Of a stretch of DNA of 64,000 nucleotides, positions 49,194 through 58,404 are shown piece by piece (within the stretch, counting starts at the first letter, position 1; each line of letters begins with the position of its first letter). A program made the translations under genes and the position numbers. The notes beneath the pieces are model-generated. The model was given only the letters and a program-made list of their open reading frames with translations, had not been told where the DNA came from and did no database searches. Origin of the DNA: Streptosporangium lutulentum (GTDB lineage: Bacteria; Actinomycetota; Actinomycetes; Streptosporangiales; Streptosporangiaceae); NCBI RefSeq assembly GCF_030811455.1, contig NZ_JAUSQU010000001.1, forward strand, positions 558,001 through 622,000, written 5' to 3'.

Positions 49194-51302
49194 ATGCGCC
49201 TGCGCATGGTGATGGCGAGCCTCGTGCTGGCCGTGGCATCTATGACGGCCGCACCCGCGTGGGCCGGCCCGGACGCCGCCCCGGGATCCGGGGCGATTCC
49301 CGGGCCAGGAACAGGGACAGGGACCGCGGGACCTGGACTCACCTCCGGCTCCGCCGGTCCGGCCCCGGGTTCCGCCGGATCGGTCACGCCGGCCGTCGCC
49401 GGGTGCGATCCGATCGCCGGTACGGAGTGCCTGCTGCCGTTCCCCAACGACTGGTTCACCACGAACGCGCGCACCCCCACCGGGCTCCGGGTGAACCTCG
49501 CCGCCGAGGCCATGCCCCGCAACACGATGGGCACCCCGATCGACCCGGCGCAGTGGAACACGGCCGACGGCTTCTCCCCGGGCTCGATGCTGCTGGCCCA
49601 CGTGCCCGGCCTCGACCTCGACAAGACCGGCGCCGCGCCCGTCACCGACGTCGGATGGTCCCTGCGCCGCGACGCCCCCATCGTGATCGTCGACACCAGG
49701 ACCGGCGAGCGCTGGCCGTACTGGGCCGAACTCGACGCGGGTGCCACCGACCCCGCCCGGCAGATGCTGATCATCAGGCCCGCGAAGAACTTCCTTGAGG
49801 GCCACCGCTACGCCGTCGCCCTGCGACGGTTGAAGAACGCCAAGGGCGAGGATCTCCCGGTCCCGCAGAGTTTCGCCAGGCTCCTCCCCGGGGGGTTCCC
49901 CTCCGGGGAGCTCCTCACCCGGCGGCAGCGCGAGCTCAGGCAGACGCTCGGCGACCTCGCCCGCGCCGGGGTCGGCGCGGAGGGGCTTCACCTGGCGTGG
50001 GACTTCACCGTCGCCAGCGAGCAGGGCATCGCCGGTCCCGTGCTGGCGATGCGCGACCAGGCGCTGAGCACCCTGCGCGGGCGCTCGCCGCGCTTCACGG
50101 TCACCGCCGTCACCGACCTCACCCCCGAGCAGGATCCCCACGTCGCCCGCGAGGTCACCGGGGAGATCATGGTTCCCAACTTCCTCGACAAGCAGGGAGG
50201 ACCGCCCGGCTCGAACCTCAACCGGGGGCCGGGCGGGGTGCCGCGCCCCCTCGGCGACGCCCTGAAGGCGCAGTACGTGTGCGAGATCCCGCGCTCGGCG
50301 TTCGAGCGGCCCGCGCGGCCCTCCCTGTACGGCCACGGCCTGCTCGGGAAGGCCACCGAGGTCCGTGCCCGCAATGTGCGGGCGATGGCGGGGGAGCACG
50401 GCTTCATGTTCTGCGCCACCAAGTGGATCGGGATGGCCGACGAGGACATCCCGCACGTGGCGAGCGTGTTCGGAGATTTCTCCGCGTTCGGTACGGTGAC
50501 CGACCGGCTCCAGCAGAGCCTGCTCAACTTCGTCCTCCTCGGCAGAGCGATGATCACCAAGGACGGTTTCGCGAACCACGACGCCTTCCAGGACAAGCGG
50601 GGCAGATCGCTGATCGACCGGCGGGCCGAGCTCGCCTACGACGGCAACAGCCAGGGCGGTATCGCGGGAGGTGCGCTGGTCGCCGTCTCGCCCGACGTGC
50701 GCAACGCCGTGCTCGGCGTGACGGGTATGAACTACAGCACGCTACTCAACCGCAGCGTGGACTTCGCGCCCTTCCAGCTGCTCATGAACGACTCCTACCC
50801 CGACAAGCAGATCCAGCAGATCTGCTTCGCGCTGATCCAGATGCTCTGGGACCGGGCCGAGACGAACGGCTACGCCCAGCACCTGACCGACGATCCGCTG
50901 CCCGGCTCGCCCCGCCACCGTGTGCTGTTGCACGTCGCCTTCGGCGACCATCAGGTCTCCACGGTGACGGCCGAGGTCGAGGCCCGTACGGTGGGCGCGC
51001 GCGTCCACCAGCCGGCCGTGGCCGACGGGCGCAATCCCGACGTCGAGCCGTACTGGGGGCTGAGGGCCCTGCCCGGTGGCCCCTATCCCGGCTCCGCCCT
51101 GGTCGTCTGGGACAGCGGCACCCCCGCGCCCCCGGTGGCCAACCTCCCGCCGTCCGGCCCGCAGTACGGCCGCGACCCGCACGAGGACCCCAGGAACGAC
51201 CCCGGGGCCCGCATGCAGAAGGCCCGCTTCCTCCGGGACGGCCTGGTGGTCGACGTCTGCGGCGACGCCCCCTGCACGGCCGGCCCGGTGGGTCTGTCCT
51301 AG
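49194..51302 (+). CDS. Secreted alpha/beta-hydrolase-like protein
   Basis: A 702-residue precursor with a signal peptide (MRLRMVMASLVLAVASMTAA, cleavage near AWA-GP) and a Gly/Pro/Thr/Ser-rich spacer to about residue 65. The folded part has CDPIAGTECLLPFPNDWFTT, a set of strands with IVDTRTGERWPYWAELD, and a probable nucleophile elbow YDGNSQGGIAGGAL near residue 485, a G-x-S-x-G motif. Later Asp and His could complete a triad (for example in HVAFGDHQVST). It is likely an extracellular esterase or lipase-like hydrolase, but I cannot place the family with certainty. ATG 49194 follows GGAAGGAG, a strong ribosome site. Confidence 0.7.
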   Translation: MRLRMVMASLVLAVASMTAAPAWAGPDAAPGSGAIPGPGTGTGTAGPGLTSGSAGPAPGSAGSVTPAVAGCDPIAGTECLLPFPNDWFTTNARTPTGLRVNLAAEAMPRNTMGTPIDPAQWNTADGFSPGSMLLAHVPGLDLDKTGAAPVTDVGWSLRRDAPIVIVDTRTGERWPYWAELDAGATDPARQMLIIRPAKNFLEGHRYAVALRRLKNAKGEDLPVPQSFARLLPGGFPSGELLTRRQRELRQTLGDLARAGVGAEGLHLAWDFTVASEQGIAGPVLAMRDQALSTLRGRSPRFTVTAVTDLTPEQDPHVAREVTGEIMVPNFLDKQGGPPGSNLNRGPGGVPRPLGDALKAQYVCEIPRSAFERPARPSLYGHGLLGKATEVRARNVRAMAGEHGFMFCATKWIGMADEDIPHVASVFGDFSAFGTVTDRLQQSLLNFVLLGRAMITKDGFANHDAFQDKRGRSLIDRRAELAYDGNSQGGIAGGALVAVSPDVRNAVLGVTGMNYSTLLNRSVDFAPFQLLMNDSYPDKQIQQICFALIQMLWDRAETNGYAQHLTDDPLPGSPRHRVLLHVAFGDHQVSTVTAEVEARTVGARVHQPAVADGRNPDVEPYWGLRALPGGPYPGSALVVWDSGTPAPPVANLPPSGPQYGRDPHEDPRNDPGARMQKARFLRDGLVVDVCGDAPCTAGPVGLS

Positions 51303-51331
51303 ACGAGCGGTTCCGAGATACGGCGACGCGA

Positions 51332-51370
51332 TCGACGGTCCGGGAGGCATGGCCTCTCTCAGACCGTCGA
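51332..51370. terminator. Bidirectional terminator between convergent genes
   Basis: TCGACGGTC (51332-51340) pairs with GACCGTCGA (51362-51370), and within the loop GAGGC pairs with GCCTC around ATG. It lies between the secreted hydrolase stop (51302) and the quinone reductase stop (51381), so it can serve both strands. Confidence 0.65.
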
Positions 51371-51380
51371 GGCGGATGCC

Positions 51381-52253
51381 TCAGGCCGTGGGGGAAGACT
51401 GCGCCGCCGCGATCGAGTCGGCGATCGGCGTCGTCGGGCGTCCGATGAGCCGTGACAGGTCGCCCGGCGTGGAGGACAGCGCGCCCCGGCCGATGGCGTC
51501 GTCCACGTCCACCAGGATCTCGGCGAAGGCCGCGGGGACCCCCGCGCCGGTGAGGAGCGCCTGGCGTTCGGCGGCGGAGACGGAGGTGTGGACGACCTTC
51601 GTGCCGGTCTGCCGCGACACCTCCTCGGCGAACTCCTCGAACGACCACGCGGTGTCGCCACCCAGTTCGTACGCCTGGTTCAGGTGCCCGTCGCCGTTCA
51701 TGACGACCGCGGCGGCCGCGGCGTAGTCCGCACGGGGGGCGGTGGCGATGCGGCTCCCGGCGGGGACGTTGGTGACGATGGCGCCGCGCTCCACCACGCC
51801 GGGGAGGTCGCCGACGTACATCTCCGAGTACCAGTTGTTGCGCAGGAAGGTGTACGGCAGGCCGGAGTCGAGGATCAACCGCTCGGTCTCGCGGTGATCG
51901 TCCGCGAGCAGGAAGTCGGCCTTGGGCCCGCCGAACACGCCGACGTACCCCAGTTGCGCCACGCCCGCCGCTCTCGCCGCGTCGATCACCGCGGCGTGCT
52001 GGGCGGTGCGCCTGCCCACGTCGGTGCCGGAGATCAACAGCACGCGGTCCTCGGGGCGGAACGCCCCCGCGAAGGTCTCGGGCCGGTCGTAGTCGGCGAG
52101 GTGCAGCCGGACGCCCTTCGCCACCAGATCGGCGGCCCTCTCCTCGCTGCGCGCGACGGCCGTGACCTCCCCCGCCGGTACCCCGGCGGCGAGCAGGTCC
52201 GCGATGATCATACGGCCGAGCTGCCCGGTCGCCCCGGTGATGACGATGCTCAT
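51381..52253 (-). CDS. qorB: NAD(P)H:quinone oxidoreductase type 2-like (NmrA-family) protein
   Basis: A 290-residue Rossmann-fold protein of the NmrA/QOR2 type. The dinucleotide motif MSIVITGATGQLGRMIIADL opens the protein, followed by ARSEERAADLVAKGV and a C-terminal substrate lobe (GLPYTFLRNNWYSEMY, GGDTAWSFEEFA). E. coli QorB (YtfG) and C. glutamicum Qor2 belong here and reduce quinones. It is divergent from an HxlR-family gene, the same arrangement as ytfG-ytfH and qor2-qorR. ATG 52253 has GGAAGAAG upstream. The HxlR-type dyad at 52323-52346 probably controls it under oxidative or electrophile stress. Confidence 0.87.
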   Translation of the reverse strand: MSIVITGATGQLGRMIIADLLAAGVPAGEVTAVARSEERAADLVAKGVRLHLADYDRPETFAGAFRPEDRVLLISGTDVGRRTAQHAAVIDAARAAGVAQLGYVGVFGGPKADFLLADDHRETERLILDSGLPYTFLRNNWYSEMYVGDLPGVVERGAIVTNVPAGSRIATAPRADYAAAAAVVMNGDGHLNQAYELGGDTAWSFEEFAEEVSRQTGTKVVHTSVSAAERQALLTGAGVPAAFAEILVDVDDAIGRGALSSTPGDLSRLIGRPTTPIADSIAAAQSSPTA

Positions 52254-52322
52254 CGAAGTGCTTCTTCCCGTTGGATGCGTGTCATAAGTGCAGGTCCCGC
52301 ACTCGGAGCTCACCCTATGATC

Positions 52323-52346
52323 GGTACTTGTTCTTTCGTAAGTACC
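52323..52346. promoter_or_regulatory. HxlR/QorR-type operator dyad
   Basis: GGTACTT (52323-52329) and AAGTACC (52340-52346) form a perfect seven-base dyad with a ten-base spacer, in the divergent gap of the qorB-like and HxlR genes. A further half site GGTACT lies at 52360-52365. HxlR/DUF24 regulators such as YodB bind TACT...AGTA dyads, and this fits. Confidence 0.7.
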
Positions 52347-52389
52347 CACCTTGAAGTAAGGTACTGGCGTGGAAGTAAGGGAGAAGCCG

Positions 52390-52788
52390 GTGCCCGCAGG
52401 ACTCACGGCGGCCGAGACACGCCAAATGCAGCCGAATGTCAACCGCGCGGAATGCCCGTCACGGCTGGTGCTCGAACACGTCACCAGCCGCTGGGGCGTG
52501 CTGGTCCTGGCCGCGCTGCTGGAGCGCTCATACCGTTTCAGCGAGCTGCGCCGCCAGATCGGAGGGGTGAGCGAGAAGATGCTCGCGCAGACCCTCCAGG
52601 CGCTGGAACGCGACGGCTTCGTCCGCCGCGACGCCAAACCCGTCATCCCGCCACGCGTCGACTACTCGCTGACGCCCATGGGTCACGAGGTCGCCGAGCA
52701 GGTGTGGACGCTGACCCGGTGGGTCGAGGGCAGGCTGGACGACGTCTTCGAGGCGCGCGAGGCGTACGACGGGGCGAGAGCGTCCTAG
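52390..52788 (+). CDS. HxlR-family (DUF24) transcriptional regulator
   Basis: A 132-residue winged-helix regulator. AECPSRLVLEHVTSRWGVLVLAALLE carries the conserved N-terminal Cys used for redox or electrophile sensing in QorR/YodB-type members, followed by FSELRRQIGGVSEKMLAQTLQALERDGFVRR, the recognition helix and wing. The C-terminal VDYSLTPMGHEVAEQV is typical. GTG 52390 is preferred because AAGGGAG lies six bases upstream; GTG 52369 would give a non-conserved extension. It probably represses the divergent quinone reductase gene and itself until the Cys is oxidised. Confidence 0.88.
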   Translation: MPAGLTAAETRQMQPNVNRAECPSRLVLEHVTSRWGVLVLAALLERSYRFSELRRQIGGVSEKMLAQTLQALERDGFVRRDAKPVIPPRVDYSLTPMGHEVAEQVWTLTRWVEGRLDDVFEAREAYDGARAS

Positions 52789-52806
52789 AACCGATCCCCG
52801 AGGCGA

Positions 52807-52822
52807 CCGGGCGATTGCCCGG
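52807..52822 (+). terminator. Short hairpin after the HxlR gene
   Basis: CCGGGC (52807-52812), loop GATT, GCCCGG (52817-52822); a six-base stem 19 bases after the stop codon, without a T-run. Confidence 0.35.
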
Positions 52823-53070
52823 ATCCGCTTCACCGTTTCCCTATCGGTAGGGCAATGACCTGCGGCGGACCCGCGTGATCTCTGCGGGGGAGGGGTAGGC
52901 GTTCCCCGTGTGCTCCGGGTCCTGATCCGGGTCGAGGGCAAGATCATCATTCGGATCTCACCCAGACGGATGTGGGCCGCCTTCGCGCCGCGGTGTCGCC
53001 CCCCGGACCGCTTCGCGACGTTCCGCATCCAGAGCGTCAAGCGGTTCGACGCAAAAGGGGAGCACGGGTC

Positions 53071-54189
53071 ATGACGGTGAACGATCACAAAGCCGCCGGA
53101 GAGCAGACCGCCCAGCCGTTTGGCACGCTGGAGCTGGTGCACGCCTTCAGGGAAGGCCCGATGCCGACCGGCGTCACGGTGTCGCCCACTGGCCGGATCT
53201 TCGTCAACTATCCGCTCTGGGGCGATGACGTCGCCGCCACCGTGGCCGAGCTGCGCGACGGCAGGGCCGTGCCGTTCCCGGACCAGGCGTGGAACGGCCG
53301 TTCCGGTGACCCGGCCAAGCGGCTGGTGTCGGTGCAGAGCGTGGTGGTCGACCCGGCCGGCCGTCTGTGGATCCTGGACACCGGCAGCCCGCTGTTCAAG
53401 CCCACCGAACCGGGCGGCCCCAAGCTGGTCTGCGTGGACCTGCGGACCGACACCGTGATCCGGGTCATCGCCTTCGAGCCCGGCGTGGCGCCGAGCACCT
53501 CCTACCTCAACGACGTCCGCTTCGACCTGCGCAAGGCGGCCGAGGGCATCGCCTACATCACCGATTCCTCCGGCGACGGTCCCAACGCCATCGTCGTGGT
53601 GGATCTGGCGACCGGACAGGCATGGCGGCGACTGGACGACCACCCCAGCACCAGGGCCGAAAGCCCGCCCTCCTACCTGCCGATCGTCGAGGGCCGCGTC
53701 TTCATGGAACGCCCGAAGGACGGTCCGCCCAAGCCCGTCCTGATGGGCGCCGACGGCATCGCCATCTCAGCCGACGGCCGGCGGCTGTTCTACTGCCCGC
53801 TCATGTCACGACACCTGTACAGCGTGTCGGCCGACGCCCTGGCCGACCGCTCGGCCGGTGAGGAGGAGGTGGCGGCCACGGTCGTGGACGAGGGAGACAA
53901 GGGCGGCTCGGCCGATGGCCTGGAAACCGACGACGCCGGACGCGTCTACATCACGAACTGGGAGCACAACGCCATCATGCGCCGCCTCCCCGACGGAACC
54001 TTCGAGACCTTCGTGCACGACCCGAGGCTGCTGTAGCCCGACACCATGTCGGTCACCCAGGGACACCTTTACGTCACCTCCAACCAGCTCCACCGGCAGG
54101 CGGCCTACCAGAACGGGCAGGATCTGCGCCGCTACCCCTACGCGCTGTTTCGCACGCCGATCGACGCCGGCCCCGTCCGGCTGCTCTGA
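53071..54189 (+). pseudogene. Royal-jelly/SMP-30-like beta-propeller protein broken by an amber codon
   Basis: The frame from ATG 53071 (GGGGAGC upstream) encodes a six-bladed propeller of the major royal jelly protein/SMP-30 type: PTGVTVSPTGRIFVNYPLWGDD, VVVDPAGRLWILDTGSP, YLNDVRFDLRKAAEGIAYITD, and DGIAISADGRRLFYCPLMSRHLYS. TAG at 54034-54036 ends it after 321 residues, but the same frame continues for 50 codons (PDTMSVTQGHLYVTSNQLHRQ ... ALFRTPIDAGPVRLL) to TGA 54187-54189. The family has WPDT at this very place, so the TAG most simply represents a TGG Trp codon changed at one base. It could be a real nonsense mutation, an error, or a read-through stop. Confidence 0.8.
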
Positions 54190-54211
54190 ACGACGACCGT
54201 ACACACCGCCA

Positions 54212-54242
54212 CCGGCCCGCCCCGCTGAGCGGGACGGGCCGG
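54212..54242. terminator. Terminator shared by convergent genes
   Basis: CCGGCCCG (54212-54219) pairs with CGGGCCGG (54235-54242), with an inner CCCGC/GCGGG pairing and one internal mismatch. It lies between the propeller pseudogene and the subtilase stop codon. Confidence 0.6.
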
Positions 54243-54265
54243 GACGGTTCAGGGTGCGGCAGCGC

Positions 54266-57200
54266 CTACTGGGCGGCCTTGTCGGGACGCTCGGAGATGC
54301 GGATGGAGTTGACGACGGTGTCGCCGGTCCGCTTGACGAACCGCAGGTTGAGCTGGCCGTCGGTGACCTTCACCGTGTACTGCCGGTTGACGGCGGTGTA
54401 CGCGCCGGCCTCCAGCGCCAGGTCCAGCGCGGGGATCGCGAGCTGACCCTCGACGATGACGTCGAAGACGCGCTGGCCCTCACGCTTGCCTCGGGTCTCG
54501 GCGAAGCCCAGCTCGACGGTGTAGGTGCCGTTCGGCACCTGGTCGAACCGGTACTCCAGCATCGACTCGCGGACACTCTTGAACAGCGCCTGCTCGGTGG
54601 TGCCCGCGATCGTCCTGCTCGCGGTGTTCGTCTTGGTGCTGGTGCCCACGTAGCCGTGGCCGCCCGTGCTGTACTTCCGGTCGGCGGTCCAGCGGTCGCC
54701 GACGGTGTCGACGACGTCCCTGGTGCCGCCCACCTCGACGGCGACCTGGTGCTTGGGCACCACGACCGTCACGAGGATCTCGATCTGCGGGTTGCGGCCG
54801 CTCGCCGAGCGCACCAGCAGCTTGCCGGTGCGGACGGTGCCCGGCTGGACGCCCGTGCTGGAGGCGGTGACCTTCAGCGTCACGGACGTGCCCGAGTTGA
54901 GCTGGCCGCCGGTGGGCGTCACGCTCAACCAGGTCTGGGCGGGGTCGTTCACGACGGTGTAGGCCGTGGAGCCTCCCAGGTTCGACAGCTCGACGGTGCC
55001 GGTCCTGGTGGAGGAGGCCGGCATGACCAGGGTCAGCTCGCCGACCGAGGCCGTCACCCGGCCGGTGGCCAGGGCGGTGTCGACCCGGGTCAGGGCTCCG
55101 GCGGTGACGGTGACCTCCTGGGTGAAGGTCCCGTAGTTCTCCTTGGAGACCTCGACCTGGTAGTCGCCCACCAGGATCTGCCCGAGGAACGTGCCGTCGT
55201 CGGAGGTGGTGAAGGTGGCCGCGTCGCCGACCTTCACCGTCGCGCCCGCCAGCGGCTTGCCGTCGTTGGCGTCGGTGACGGTGCCGGTCAGCCGCCCGTG
55301 CCGGCTCGCGCCGAAGGTCAGGCTCTGGCCGTCCCTGAGCGCGGCGCTGTCGAAGGAGTACAGCAGCGCGTCGGTGCCGCCCGGACTCTCGATGCCCACC
55401 GTGGCGCTGGTCCCGGAGGCGCGCTCGCTGGTGATGCCGCGGTAGCGGTACCCGATCGAGCCGTCCTCGCCGAGCAGAGCCGAGAACGAGATGCGCAGGT
55501 TGGCGTCGGAGTAGAACCGGGCGTTGCGCCATTCGACGACGAAGGTGCGGTTCGGCGCGGTCCCGAGGGTGGCGGTGTAGACCCCGCCCTGGTCGTCCAG
55601 CACCAGGTCGTCCCAGTAGGGATAGATCGCCGCGTTGGGCGCCGCGGTGGAGGGCAGGGTTCCGTTGCCCGCCGCGGTGTTGCTGGCGGTGAAGTTCAGG
55701 AGTCCGTTGCTGCTGATCCAGCCGTTGGTCTGGCCCACGCCGTAGAAGGGGAAGGTGAACGGCAGCGTGATCGGCTGGGCCGCGTCGTCGCCGGTGAGCG
55801 TCTGCTTGACGGTGCCCGCGACGTACGCCTCGGCGCCGCTGGTGCAGGTGTAGCCGAAGGAGTCGGCGCGGCGCGGCAGGTCGACGTCCTTGGTCAGGTC
55901 ACCGCTCACCGTGATCGGCACGGTGAGGCCGTCCGCGCATCGGGAGACCGGGGTGGTCCTCAGCTGGTGGTCACCGTGTGGCAGCGTGAGCCGGTAGCGG
56001 CCCGCGGCGTCGGTGACGGCGCTGACCGGGGTGCCCACCGCGAGCACCGTGGCGCCCGCCTCGGGCGCGCCCGCGGCGGTGACCGTTCCCGACACCGTGC
56101 CCGAGGGCGTCGGCGTCAGCGACACGTTCTCGGTGGTCGTCTGGTCGACCGCGACGGTGACGGTCGCGGTGGCGTCGTCGTACCCGAACTTCTTGACGGT
56201 GAGCTGGTAGTCGCCGACCATCAGGCGGGGCAGCGCGTACGTCCCGTCCTGCGCGGTGGTGACCGTGCGGTTCAGCGGTCCGGTGACGGTGAGGGTCGCC
56301 GCGGCCACCGGCGAGCCGCCGCTGGTGACGGTGCCCTCCAGCGCGCCGAGTTCCCCGACGGGAGCGGACTGGACCGCCGCGAACGCGTCGAGCCGGCCCT
56401 CGCCCCAGATGTTGTTGTCCGCGGCGGTGCCGCCGCAGCGCGTGTCGTTGACGTCGATCGAGGTCTGGTCGAGCAGTTCCCGCGTGGCGGTGATGTCACC
56501 GTGCAGGGTGGGGGAGGCCGACCACATCAGCGCGACGGTGGCCGCCAGGTGCGGGGAGGCCATCGACGTGCCGGAGATGGGGCCGTACCCGCTGTCGGCG
56601 ATGGACGAGCGCACGTTGACGCCGGGAGCCGCGAGGTTGGGCTTGATCTCGCCCTCCTCACCGGAGCCGCGGGTGGAGAAGCTCGCGATGGCGTTGTTGA
56701 TGTCGAACGCGCCGGCGCTGTAGCTGGAGATGTACTGCCCGGGCGAGCCGCTGGAGTTGCATCCCGCGCCCGTGACGTTGCCGTTGGCGAAGGCGGGGAA
56801 GATGCCCGCCGCGACCCACGCCGCGACGATCTCCTTGTACCAGGGGTCGAACCCGGGGCCGCCCCAGGAGTTGTTGACGATGTCCGGCGCCAGGTCGGGG
56901 CGCGGGTTGTCGCCGTTCAGGTCGGTGGGCGCGAGGATCCACTGCCCGGCGGCGAGCAGCGAGGCGTCGGAGCAGGTGTTGGATTCGCAGCCCTTGGCGG
57001 CGATCCACTTCGCGCCGGGGGCGACGCCGATGGCGTTGGCGCCGCCGTCGTCGCCGACCATGGTGCCCATGGTGTGGGTGCCGTGGTCGTTGTTGTCACA
57101 CGGCGCGGCGGTCGGGCACACCCCGGCCGGGTCGAACCAGTTGTAGTTGTGGTCGACGCCGCCGTCGGGCTTCGTGCCGCGATAGTGGTCGATCAGCGCG

Positions 57201-57790
57201 GGGTGGTCCCACTGCACACCGCTGTCGATGTTGGCCACGACGATGCCCTCGCCGCGGGTGCCGAGCTCGCTCCAGACCCTCGGAGCGTTGACGCGGTCGA
57301 TGTTCCATTCGATCGCGCTGACCTTCGCCTCCTCCTTGCCCGGCAGCGGGTCGGGCAACTTGGTGACGCGATTGGGCTCGATTCGCTCCACTTCGGGCAG
57401 CTTCGCGATCTCCGCGGCCAGCTTGGCGTCGCCGGTCACCTGGACGGCGTTGGCGATCCAGAACGAGGTGAAGTCGACGTGCTGGGCGGTGAGGAGTTTG
57501 CGCAGGCCCGCCTGCGACGACGTGGCGAGCTCGGTCTTGGCCCGGAAGACCTGCTTGGCCTTCTCGGTCTTGGTCGTCGCCCTGCGGGCCGCACTGAGGT
57601 CGGCGCCTTCCTTCAGGCGAACCCAGAAGGTGGCCTTGTCGTCGGCGGCCAGCTCGCTCAGGACGGTCTGGTGGATCTTGTCGGGAGCGGGGGCGGGTGC
57701 GGCCTGGGCGACGCCCTGGGGGAGTACGAGAGCAAGGGCGGCGACGGTCCCGGTCAGGACCGCCCGCCAGTTTCGGAAAGTGTTGGACAC
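54266..57790 (-). CDS. Large secreted S8 subtilisin-like peptidase with repeat domains
   Basis: A 1174-residue secreted protease. The signal peptide (VSNTFRNWRAVLTGTVAALA... ending at about AQA) is followed by an inhibitor-I9-like prodomain to about 160, then the S8 catalytic domain with D189 (NIDSGVQWDHP), H236 (NNDHGTHTMG), oxyanion Asn, and S409 (SGTSMASPH). Downstream are three carboxypeptidase-regulatory/transthyretin-like beta repeats (LEGTVTSGGSPVAAA, VSGTVTAAGAPEAGA, LTGTVTDANDGKPLAGA), a beta-sandwich in the middle, and a malectin-like end domain (VGGTRDVVDTVGDRWTAD). GTG 57790 is preceded by AAGGAGATC. The C-terminal parts probably bind sugar or the wall. Confidence 0.9.
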   Translation of the reverse strand: MSNTFRNWRAVLTGTVAALALVLPQGVAQAAPAPAPDKIHQTVLSELAADDKATFWVRLKEGADLSAARRATTKTEKAKQVFRAKTELATSSQAGLRKLLTAQHVDFTSFWIANAVQVTGDAKLAAEIAKLPEVERIEPNRVTKLPDPLPGKEEAKVSAIEWNIDRVNAPRVWSELGTRGEGIVVANIDSGVQWDHPALIDHYRGTKPDGGVDHNYNWFDPAGVCPTAAPCDNNDHGTHTMGTMVGDDGGANAIGVAPGAKWIAAKGCESNTCSDASLLAAGQWILAPTDLNGDNPRPDLAPDIVNNSWGGPGFDPWYKEIVAAWVAAGIFPAFANGNVTGAGCNSSGSPGQYISSYSAGAFDINNAIASFSTRGSGEEGEIKPNLAAPGVNVRSSIADSGYGPISGTSMASPHLAATVALMWSASPTLHGDITATRELLDQTSIDVNDTRCGGTAADNNIWGEGRLDAFAAVQSAPVGELGALEGTVTSGGSPVAAATLTVTGPLNRTVTTAQDGTYALPRLMVGDYQLTVKKFGYDDATATVTVAVDQTTTENVSLTPTPSGTVSGTVTAAGAPEAGATVLAVGTPVSAVTDAAGRYRLTLPHGDHQLRTTPVSRCADGLTVPITVSGDLTKDVDLPRRADSFGYTCTSGAEAYVAGTVKQTLTGDDAAQPITLPFTFPFYGVGQTNGWISSNGLLNFTASNTAAGNGTLPSTAAPNAAIYPYWDDLVLDDQGGVYTATLGTAPNRTFVVEWRNARFYSDANLRISFSALLGEDGSIGYRYRGITSERASGTSATVGIESPGGTDALLYSFDSAALRDGQSLTFGASRHGRLTGTVTDANDGKPLAGATVKVGDAATFTTSDDGTFLGQILVGDYQVEVSKENYGTFTQEVTVTAGALTRVDTALATGRVTASVGELTLVMPASSTRTGTVELSNLGGSTAYTVVNDPAQTWLSVTPTGGQLNSGTSVTLKVTASSTGVQPGTVRTGKLLVRSASGRNPQIEILVTVVVPKHQVAVEVGGTRDVVDTVGDRWTADRKYSTGGHGYVGTSTKTNTASRTIAGTTEQALFKSVRESMLEYRFDQVPNGTYTVELGFAETRGKREGQRVFDVIVEGQLAIPALDLALEAGAYTAVNRQYTVKVTDGQLNLRFVKRTGDTVVNSIRISERPDKAAQ

Positions 57791-58404
57791 ACGATCTCCT
57801 TCACGCCAGGCGGGGGGTGTTCCGCCGGGAGAGCGACGTGGGATGCGTATGATCTTTGCAACCCACGTGGAGAAGCGTGAATCGATCATGTCAATTTTTC
57901 AAGCTTTTAGATCATTAAAAAACGATATTTCGTCAGAATTAACACGGGTGGACTGTGAATGGCCGGAATCGGACCGGTCGCCCTATTGACGATGGCCCGG
58001 TAAGAGGGTCGGAATCCGTGGTGCCGGGCGGTGTCCACCGCGGTCCGGCCGGCCGCACGCCCCCGGCGTCCCGGGCCGGGACCGGGCCGAGGGACGCCGG
58101 CCGCCGCCGGAGGACGCGCCCCGGTCTTCCCGCCGTCGGCGCCCACCCGGGCCGGCGGGGCGACGGGTGGTCGGCAAGCGGCGGCGGGTCCCGGCGGCCC
58201 CTTGAACACGCGCGGATTCAAGGACGAACTTCCGTTTTCCGGTGGGATACGACAAAACATCCGTACCGACCGGCGGGACAGGTGTGGCCCGCAGGCCGGC
58301 CGTGTGCTGAGATCGAAACCGGGGGCACACCAGTGCCGGCCCGGCGGCGACCGCGGAGCGGTCGGCCGATCCACGGCCTCACCGCTCCCAGAGGAGGCAT
58401 CACC
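57791..58404. other. Long intergenic region with an AT-rich promoter zone and a hairpin
   Basis: 614 bases separate the subtilase gene (minus) from the dehalogenase-like gene (plus). An AT-rich block at 57885-57945 contains, on the minus strand, TTGACA (57894-57889) as a possible -35 for the subtilase. A perfect ten-base inverted repeat CCGGCGTCCC (58063-58072)/GGGACGCCGG (58091-58100) lies in the middle. The long plus-strand frame here is Pro/Arg-rich and not convincing. Confidence 0.4.
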
